A stretch of DNA of 64,000 bases from Membranipora membranacea (Eukaryota; Bryozoa; Gymnolaemata; Cheilostomatida; Membraniporidae): assembly GCA_914767715.1 (NCBI GenBank), contig OU612071.1, positions 16,798,948 to 16,862,947 of the forward strand, given 5' to 3'. This document shows, in pieces, positions 1 through 10,400 of the stretch. The notes beneath the pieces are model-generated. The model ran no database searches. It worked only from the letters and a program-made list of their open reading frames with translations, and was not told the origin of the DNA. The position numbers were made by a program, and so were the translations under genes. How positions within the stretch are numbered: the first letter of the stretch is position 1; each line of letters starts with the position of its first letter.

Positions 1-74
1 CACAAACATTTAGTACACTATCATCAGAAATAAGGGACCAATACCTACCTACCAATAGAGATATAATATCTTAC

Positions 75-1488
75 CGTCAGAACATGACTGTACAACCACC
101 AGTTTCGGCTTATGAGCCATTGCAGGAAACTTTGTACCACCAAGAAGACCATAAATATCATGGAGGCAAACACTCCAATCGTCATTACCATGAATGAGAC
201 CGTCAGTACCATGTGACATGATGGCCAACACAAACATACCATAAATGATATGCTCTGGTCTCTTAGTCTCAGCTATGATGGTATCACAGATGTCCTAAAG
301 CATACAAATCTTGATATTAGTAAAAGAATGCTGCTACCAACACTTCAACAAATTTTAATTTTAAATAAAAAATATAATAATATGTTAAATCCTCAACATT
401 CATGTAATCAACAAATTACCTATAATTTACACATATTTATTAGGTCAACCTTGCTAATCTGAAGCAATCAATTCATCATTATTATTGATTGGTAGAAATA
501 AAATGTGACAGTCATAAGTTTCAAACCATATTATGGATTATAAAATCTAAGGTTTCACAGCGTGTTCATAAATGTTTCAAGAAAAGACCTCTTCCACTGA
601 TATTTATTTTTCCCTCACATCTATGTTTAGGATTACTTAGATATCTTCTTACCTTGGCAGTATAATCTTTATGTTCGCCAACCACATCAAAGTGGAATCT
701 CTCAAACATTATTTTGAGATTATTGAAGTCTTGCTCAGAGCCAGGACGTGGAGAGCTAGAATAAGCATTTGACACTATGAGTACTCTACCTCTGATTCCT
801 TCACTCATCAGGTACACCTGTGTAAAACGGGAGAAGAATCTGACCTAAATTTTACACAGTAGGCATGCAATACTTCTTCATACTAATAAAGACTAAAACG
901 AAGTGATAACAGGCAGTATAGATAGCTCACATTCAACTCATGTCCAATAATTATTATGTATGCGATGCTAGATTCGATAATGATTCCGTTATTAATATAT
1001 TTTGGATAACACCTTGTCGTCATTAGGAAACAGGTGCTTGATATAATCAGGCGTTGCGTGAGGAACGAGATCGATGTTATCCAAAGCTGTGTCATCCATT
1101 AGAATGTCGAGAGTACGGAATGGATCCGAACCATGTCCATCATATCCAGCCTGGTTAGACTGCTGTAGCCCCAAATCTGTTGGGACTGCGATGAATCCTC
1201 CACCTACAGAAATTTATAACATGCATAAATTTCTTAGGAGAAAGCAAATATTAAGATTCTATAAACGGCGTAGTTCCGGTTGGACCAAGATGTCAGTCGA
1301 ATGCATAAAATTTAGGTATCTTATTGATGAAATTCACAGCCAATAGCTTTGTGTCTTCACACCGGAATAATCTGGGAGATTACAAACTGGTATAAAAATA
1401 CTACCTGCTGTTTCTCCACTCAACAGAGACAAATGAGTTTCTCGGTAGCTTCTCAACTCAACAATTCTCTCAGGGGATAAGTTCTTGC
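75..1488 (-). CDS. exons 11-14 of gene A: acidic linker and caspase large subunit (p20)
   Basis: Exons 11 (1488-1405) and 12 (1203-1013) encode a polar, aspartate-rich linker. Exon 13 (817-653) starts the caspase: R-G-R-V-L-I-V-S-N matches the first beta strand, and R-P-G-S-E-Q-D matches the RxGSxxD motif whose Arg holds the substrate Asp. Exon 14 (294-75) carries M-S-H-G-T-D-G with the catalytic His (about residue 1378) and V-Q-S-C-S-D with the catalytic Cys (about 1421). The usual caspase pentapeptide is Q-A-C-x-G. Here the final Gly codon is GAC (Asp), whereas gene B keeps Gly. The p10 exons should lie left of this window. Activity is therefore uncertain. Confidence 0.88.
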
Positions 1489-4400
1489 CTGGAATGAATC
1501 AATAAGAGCTCCAATCTAGGAAGAAGAAAGGTTTACAACAAGATTTTCAGTTAGATCAATTTTCGCTTCATTAATCTTCCACAAACACTTTGCGCCTACA
1601 GATCTAATTTCACTCACATGGTTTCAGAAAAACTGCTGGAACATCGGCACCATCTACAAGACAGTGAAGTTTGTCATTCTCGTCGCATTCCATCTCATCA
1701 GAGAGCATCCATCTTGGGTTGTGAACCATATGAGGTCTCAATTGCTGGGTGAGCAGGCAGCTTCCGCAGCAAAACATGACAGCAGGGTGAGTGCCTTTCC
1801 ACGTACTCTTCATGTAGGTAAGAAGGTTTTCTAAGCACATCCTCATCCTCCCCCATGATCGACAGAGGTCATGTACAGAGGTTGACACTTGAAGAGTGAC
1901 TCTTGCTTCATGGTAGTGGTGAATGAAATGTGTGGTTGATCCTCCATGGAAAATCTTTGCGCCATTCCTGGCCACTGTACATTTGTCATCAGGACTTCTT
2001 GATGAATCAAGTACTACTATGGAAAGCTCATGGTATATGTGATGCGGTAATGGCAGCATGCTCTCAAAACTTATCACAACTCTCAGCTGATATTCACCGT
2101 CAGATTTCCAACTCCTATCGTTGTATTCCGTGGTGAAGTATGGGACAACATAGCATTGCAAACCATCCTGGATCGGTACAATCGGGCCATGAATCAGCCT
2201 AAACTTCTGCAAGATTCCGAGGGCTATATCTATTGGGAATGTTGAGTCTTCACCAATAACATGATTGAGGAGATCTTCAGAGATCAACCCAGTTTGCTGG
2301 TAATGGAAGACATGATTCTCAAATTCTTTCTTTGTTGAAATCATCCTCACAAACGAATTTGGGACATATACATACTCTTGTATGCATTCTTCCCATTGCT
2401 TTGTGGCATCATGATTGAAGAGTAGAGCTATGAGACTCCTCAATGATATGAAATTATGGAAAATGGGAAACTGAGGGCAGTCTTCCAGCCATAATAATCT
2501 GCCACATTTGTGCATTAACCTTAGCACAATTTTCAGTGACGGTATATTTTGCTGATAAAGCGACTCAAGAGACTGAAGATCTAGGTACGAGGCTTCAAAT
2601 GACTCAATATCAGCAATCATGGCTAACCATAAAGGGGGCAGAAACTGGATGTGACCACAGGAGATCTCATCTATGCACTGAATAATGCCATTGAACTGAT
2701 CAAAGGCTGGATCATCTCCAACCACAAATATATTTGATTGTTGGAAAAGTTGTCTGTTTTCATCAGAGAAAACTCTAATCGCGGGTCCATGTTTCTCCTC
2801 TGCTGTGCGGTCTCTGATAGTAATCCAGGTTTGTCTACGTAGGAGCTCAACTGTGCGAATGAATACTTCCATCTGATAACTTACATCAGTTTCGGATAGC
2901 TTATCTTTGTGGGTTAGCACCAGCAGGGGTGGGCCCAAATCAGGGTTAGCTAGGTAAAAGTGAGCTATCCAGTCAAAGCACAGTTGCTTTACCGCTTCAC
3001 GGGGATCTTGTGTCGCTAATGTTTTGAACTCATGAAGGTTAACTACTATGACTGGAATGAAGTCCGCTTTCAGTGCGATTTGATATGTAGGGTGGTAAAC
3101 TCCATTTCCACCTAGATCTATGATGCGTATTTCCTTTACAGAGTCCATTTTAAGGTTCTTATGATTGAACACAGTTGTGGTTTCATCACTTGGGTCACCT
3201 TTTATCCGCTTTGTTAGGTATCGCTTTTCTTTCCTTAGAGACTCTATGACACTTGTTTTACCTGAGTATGACTTTCCGATCACACCTACGGTTAGGGATG
3301 GTAGCTTTTCAAACCATTCAGCTTCACTATCGAGAAAGAATAACTTAATCGCTTGTAATCCCTGCTCAGCGATAGCAGAGGGTGGACAATTCAAGTTCTC
3401 ACACCCATCGAGTTTTAGGTGAGTGAGAGCTTGAGGTCCGGGAACAGGCAACACCAGTCTTTTCAGATGCTTATTGTGGGCCAAGTTTATGCTGGATAAA
3501 CTATTTTGGGAACGCCATGACATGGTTGAAAACTCAGGGAAACGATTTCGGTCGAGCATCAGTTCCTTCAGGTTGACAAGCAGTGAGAGCCTGCAATCAG
3601 TGAATATTGAGTCCTATTTACCCATTTTAACCATTAACACCATTGTGATATTGTAAATTGTAAGTGAGCTTTGAAATTACTTTGCGTTCATTATAGTAAT
3701 GTTGAAACGGCACACAACCCATTCAATAGCTTTACTCATGCAATATTTGAGGGTACAGCAATATTAACAAGGAACATTTAAATATTGAAAAATGGAAATC
3801 CCCTATTCAGACTTAACAGGCTTCTCTCAACTGCAATCTTTGCGATCAGGGAATAACTAACTTACAGGCGAGGACCAAATATCAATTAACTTATTGATTT
3901 GACATATTCTCAGTGTATAGCTAAGATACATGGAAAATGCTGACTCCAAATTGTTCAGTGATTAAGTAGATTAGGTTTACAAGGTTTTGCTTGGGATGTC
4001 AGTACTATATTTTGAGATGAGGATCTTTGAAATAACTATGAATACATACTGTTGAGGCACTCTAGAAAGCTGATTCCTGCTCAAATCAATCGTCTCCAAG
4101 TTCTCTAGATAAGCTATCCTATAAAAGATAACAAATACAGTGTAAGCTGGTTAATTAGAATCCTGTTAATTCGAAAATATCTGTTAATTCAGACACCTGA
4201 CTGTGTGTGCGTGTGTGTATTTGTGTGCGTGTGTGTTAATGCTCAATGAACTACAGTGCACTCCTCTTAATTTAGACTTTATATTTCAGCACTCAGAATT
4301 CAAACAAAGATAATTGGTCCCTTCAGCCAAATGTCGATTCATTCTTATTTAATTTGATTCAAACTCTGCATAAATAGGACACAATTTGATGGTCCCTAGA

Positions 4401-7400
4401 GATTTGAATTGAGTGGAGTGTACTGTACATAATTATATTTGCAGAATAATTATATCAGCATAAGAAAAATTATATAACATAAAAAATATATTATATATGC
4501 AGCATATTATATTTACAGAATAAGAAGGTCAAAGAATGAAGGATGTGGAAGACAAGTTTTAAAGAGAACCTTCTTATGCACCAACCTGTCTGTGAATATT
4601 TCCAGCTTGTTACCTGCCATTATGAGCGTTCTCAACTGTTTAAGGTCACCAATACTACAACGGCAAGATGTGACAAAATTCACAAAAAAAGCAACGATAG
4701 ACAATAGAAAAACATGAGTCAGCTGTTAGTGAAAAATATTTTTATTCCTTACCTATTCTGATTCATACTAGTTACTGTAATGCTTCGGTGTAACTATTTC
4801 TATCATTCAATACATGACAAAAGCTCTATTTATTACTGTGTATTGTGTTGGTCATGATTGTTTGTTCTCGATATAACAGATATTTAGCATATGCATCGAC
4901 AAATCACACAACACTAGACAGCACACAATATCACATCAAAATTATGCAGCAAAATCAAGTGATAGAACATGATGTAACTCGCAGGTGAAAGTCTAACATT
5001 TGGAGAAAACAATGTAGGTCAACAGTTAGCTGCTGTTATATTTCATTCTTTGAATAATGCATTACTGTTCAATAAAATGTACATTTTGGGACAAAATGGT
5101 TTTTTTCCGGTTGAGACTTTATTGATCTTGCCTTGTACATTGCTACAAGGCTTTTCTATTTTGAATTCACTGTGGTCCAGTGAAGTGAGGGTTGAGCTTA
5201 TATTACATTAGGGAGAGTCAAACTTGGGAATTAGGTTTGAAATAATGCTATACCGTGGTGCTTTGCATAATGCTTGGAAGCTTCATTGAGTGAGCAGTGA
5301 GCAGTGAGCAGTGAAAGAAGTGCATGTTTTGGACCAAATAAAGCTGGTTTAGCCACAAAAATCCCAATATCTCAAGTTGTAAAGCCATAATCAACAATCG
5401 CTTTGATCAAAGCCTAGACAATCCCCTATTATTCATCATGCTGACAACAAAATTGACTGACGTCTTTCTGAATTTCTGATTTTTGGCTGGAAAATTTTGA
5501 CCTAAATAAGTTAAAATTTGGGTTATTATCTGATACAGTTGTGACAACAAGGATCTGTAAACTGTCAAGATTATTGATTGAAGTGATAGTACAAGACGAA
5601 AATGGTATAATGAATTGGAAATTCTAGTTTTTGCATTATTGGGGTTGCATGTAATGAGGGGTCAGAAATGGCCCTAACACCATTGCAAAACTCAATTTCA
5701 AGTCTCGCAGACAGGAGGCCTAAAATCATAAAGTTTCACCAAAATGTCACTCCTCCAGTTAGTGCCATGCCTCCTCTATATGGTGAAAGCATAAACTAAT
5801 CAAATACCTCAAAAACAAGGCACAGAGGGCACAATTTAAAAAGGGCACTTTTTGTCCCAAAATGAACTTCCAGAGGTCACTGCAACTCAACGTCAAACAT
5901 TTGGGAGGTTTAAACTGTGAAAATAACTATTAGACATGATCACCAATACAATATTAAAAAGTTTTAAAAAGCGATATATCACGTTAATTTATAATTTTTC
6001 ACAAAAACTTGATAATAACATCCAAACTAGATTGAAAAACATTCATAATATGTTTTGTAGAACGGTGTTGTGACTGCAGATTCACTATGACAAGTATGAC
6101 CAGCTTCAAACAGAGAGACCAGTCTACTAAAAAAGGAGAGTATACTAGCTCAAACAGAATCCAAAGCTCTGTAAAACTATTCTAAGAAGTTTTGACAATA
6201 ACACCTTGTCTATTACATCTTTTTTCTCCCTATCCCTCTCTGGATCGCAGTTTCTTCCAGTTCTAGCAGTCATGACCGTGATAGTCGGCCATTTATTTCT
6301 TTCTTTATCGATGTTTAATGCCTTACAAACTCTTTATAATTTATTGTAATTAAACCGAAATAAAATGTCTTGAAGGTAACAAACCATTTAGCTGTAAATT
6401 AAGTTGACGGAGGAAAAAAAGATATTACTCATTAATTAAACTCCAATAATACACAAATGATAGCTCAACTAATAGGGCATGATGTAACTAGAGTGGATAA
6501 CATACCCCAAACAATAACTCATATCAACATGAAATGCTCAGTAACTTAGTATACAGACATGCTCCAACCAATCTTTGGCCTGAATTCTAGACTATATAAT
6601 TATCTCCCCAGCCTCAGTCATACCATGATGCTCAATTCTTCGTAAATAAAGTATCTAGAATCCACAGGCAAATTAGTGTGTAAACTCACCATTCAGGCAC
6701 ACTGAGTAGTTCATTGTTGGACAGATCCAAGAACTCCAACTGCTTCACATCACTCAGTCTTTAAACAGAACATAATACAAATCAAATCAGCGGATGTGAG
6801 ATTGCTATGGTAAAATAGAGGTATGGTGAAATAAAGGCCAAAATCTATCATAAATGATAAATTTTGGCTTTTATTTCACATGAGGCTTAAATGTAAGAGC
6901 AACTGTCGAAATCGCACTACCTCTGAATTGATAGCATTCAGAAGAGAGGTAAAGAAATGGCATCTAGTTGTTTCCCAAACGTTCGGAATTTGGAGGCTGC
7001 CACCATCTTGCTATGCTATGGTATAACAGGGTATCACAAATGTGTGATACATTACTTTCTCCATAACTGTGACCATTGATGCATAAAGATTACAATTATA
7101 CATACAGATGGCTTGATGAAAATGTCACATACAGGAACTGATACTAAAGAAGAACAATTGCACACAGCTGGTCACAACTGCTTACTGTTCTGAGCATACT
7201 GTTTCTGTTGACCATGAAATGATTATGACAACATGGTAGAAACAGCTTGATAGTGGTATTATGCACTTGGCAAATGGACCCTCTAAAACATAGCCTAAGC
7301 TATTTAGAGGGCAGTGAAAGCTGCTCGAAAAGTTGCCTCTGCCTTTAATAATCTTTTAAGGGTTAAAGTGACAAGAGATTCAACTCCAGATATGTATGAT

Positions 7401-10400
7401 TAACACTAAGAGCATGCAGTTGAAAGAGTTAATTGAATGGCAGCTGTGCCTCCGTACTGAATCTGAACAGCTTTCAAATAAAAGAAAATTAAAACCCCCC
7501 AGTAAATGAATTCGCATTTCGCATAAGTTCTGCTTGAGACTTACCGTGGTGAGATGATTTTCATATTGCAATTCATCAGCTTCAATGTCTGGAGCTGTGG
7601 CATTGCAGCAAATATATGACCTTGTCTACAACATATCAAATTACAATCAAGTAATAACAGTCAGTGAGTGTTTGCCTGATTAGAAATATAAATCTGTCAA
7701 AACAAAATTGTTTAAGAGTCAACATGGAGATATTTAGAACTTTCGAATTGATAGGCTTCAATTCATGTTCCCGTACACAGTCGGTCACTGCGAGTACTAA
7801 ACTACTGGGCTAGTCTTTGTCTATCCTTATCAGTGTTAGAGAGGGTTGATTGGCAACTGACGAATGAGCCACAAAATTCAGGAAGAAAAGAAACATATCG
7901 CTCAGGATAAAAAGTTTCAAAATACTACACCTAACTAAAATTTGTATCCTGCAACGCTAGAGCTATGCTTGATTAGCAGAATTGAGTGGTAAGACAGCAG
8001 GTTAATGTGGTGAATCTGCAGTGGCTTTGGCCATCAGAAACAAACTTGTAACCAAATTGATAAAAGAACCTAAGGCAGTCAGTGACAGCATGATGACGCT
8101 TAGTGTAACTACAGGAATGCACCCTGCAGTAGTGATAGGTATTGACCAAGTCATTACATTAAATATTGTGTTGATGAGCTATTGAGTGTAACAATTTTTC
8201 AAGGTAGATAATATTTCTTGGATGATAGAGGGGTCAAGTGTAACCAAAATAAACCCTCTTCACTAACAGTCCCAACTAAAGTATAAACTGATATGTATAC
8301 CAGTGCAAACACTGGTTTATAAACTAGTACTTATTCATGTGTATATAGCAGTGTATACTCCGCTGTCACATACCTAACCAAAGTCAGTGTTAGGTAGGAT
8401 TATACCAGTCTCCTCTAACATCATGCCTAATATGAATACCTATTTCATACTTACATCTCTGGGGATACTTGATTCTCACAGTGTGACAAGACGAACCACG
8501 TAATGCTGCTAAAATACCTCAGAATGGCAGCATCCAATCTGTAAGAAAGATCAAAAGTATTTCTCAGATAGATACAAGAAATTTTAATAACTTTGCTGAC
8601 AAGCAATGATAAACAATGGAGGAGGGCTGAGATATTGTGTCTCATGCCTGTCCAAGAAACACAGTAAGTCAATATTTTTTCAGCGCTGGAATGCCGGAAA
8701 CTTCTTTGTGAATTAATAAAAATGATCGAAATGGTTTGCAGCAGCCAATAAGATGATTGGTGATTTTGATTACTGAGCAGGTGGTTGACATTTTGTCACT
8801 AGCCCTTGAAAGGATATCACATATAGCTTGGTAACATTCTGCAGGAGCTCAGCTACCTCTACTGGCAATCTGTAAATGGTTGATTAAAATCGTTGATTAA
8901 AATCAGATGCCATATCACTTGCCACATCCCGAAGCATGGGCAGCGAAATTTAGTTGCTTTAAGGGCTAGGCCGCAATGTATGCGCCAGTTTGATCTCAGT
9001 TTGCAGGCGGGTCGGAGCACACCTGGGAGCCAACCAAAACTCCAGTAGTCGATGGACCGCAGTGGGATTAGAACCCACAACCTTCAACACGCGTGTTGAA
9101 GGACAGGCGCTCTCACCAGCTGAGCCACCTCCTGCTCCTAAGATGAGATATCTTCTCCGAGAAATACAAGAATTTCTAAAAGGTTTGGTGACAAGGAATG
9201 ATATACTATGAAAGAGGGTTGAGAAATTGTGTCTCGTCCCCGTCCAAATAACACAGTCGGTCAATATTTTTTCTGTGCTTAAATGGCGGAAGTTTGTTCG
9301 TTAATTAATAAAAAATGATTGGTATGGTCTGCAGCAGGCAATAAATTGATTGGATTGATTATTGAGCTAGAAGTTAAAACTTTGCCTCTTACCCTTGAAA
9401 GGATATCAAGTATAGCTGAGAAACATCCTCCATGTGTTCAGCTACCTCTACCGGCAATGTAAAACACACTTTCACATTGGTAATGGAGGCTGTGTCTAGC
9501 TTATCTATGACATCTTTGAGTGTGTGCTTCTCCACATCATTCTTGATCCATGAAATATCTTGTGCGGAATCTCCTTCCTCCTTGAAGCTAACCCACATCG
9601 CTGATTGGTCAAATTCTGATCAGAGTAAAAAGTGAACCTAAAATGCTCGTGCTCAAAGTATTGTTTTATTATCTATGAGTTAATTTGATAATTTTGGTAT
9701 TTATTCAAATGTTGAAGACCAACTGGGAGTATGTAGGATGTATAAATTGAACATTGAAAGTTTATTCCGGACTTTTATATACTAGGAACTAATCGTTAAT
9801 GAGAGCTTGTGTAAAGGAGTTTGGATTTGGACACAGAATGGCTAAAATTTAATTTGTGGATATTTTCATTCCTTAGGGTTTTCTCAGCGTAAAGCCACCA
9901 AAATAAACCAGGCCAAGTGAATCAGGGTTTCCAATGAATCCATCGCATCGACCCTTCTATAACTTAATGAAGTTGTTTTGGATGAACCGAGTTGAAAAAG
10001 GTTCATGACTGCAAGGTTAGGCCAACATGTCATATTATTCAAAACACACTAAGTTATATAAATGTGTTACCTTGAATAAGGGATTCGGGCCATTGCTGAG
10101 TTTGAGCCTCCGATGGCAGGCTAGGCCACCACAGCCCAATGCGAGCCGCAACGATCAATCTGCGGAGTGAAGCTACATCAATACCATCCTCAGTGTAATA
10201 TACATGGTCGAAGAACCGTTCAATTGTCCTACACGGATGTGTCGTGAACAAGACCTGAAAAAAAGAGTTTCCCTTTAAATTGAAACAACTTGACTGATGA
10301 ATTAATTTTGTCCCCATTAACTGAAACTATCATAAATTATGGTGGACCCATTACCCATTCCTCCCCTCTCAGTACCGTATGATCTGAATTTCATGTCAAT

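Larger units (their letters stand above)
1..9660. repeat. segmental duplication, copy 1 (partner about 53830-64000)
   Basis: Base 1 onward matches base 53831 onward nearly base for base through exons, introns and the SINE, and both copies run off the window at opposite ends. Divergence by eye is a few percent with small indels. The largest differences are the roughly 590-base segment present only in copy 2 (59198-59790) and an expanded AATTGT-type microsatellite (57468-57546). Orientation is the same. Confidence 0.93.

Noticed and set aside
75-294. Metacaspase or bacterial CHAT-type protease
   Set aside because: The p20 motifs, the split p10 and G-S-W with S-x-R are those of animal caspases.
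992-1174. Separate short gene ending in TAA after V-L-S-K
   Set aside because: A donor at AAG|GTGTTATCC ends the exon in phase 0 and joins the caspase p20 exon; the TAA is intronic.
1610-3559. Roc-COR open frame as a complete single-exon gene starting at its internal Met
   Set aside because: Coding LRR sequence continues upstream to an acceptor at 3590, and a strong GTGAGT donor before the apparent stop joins it in phase to the caspase exons.
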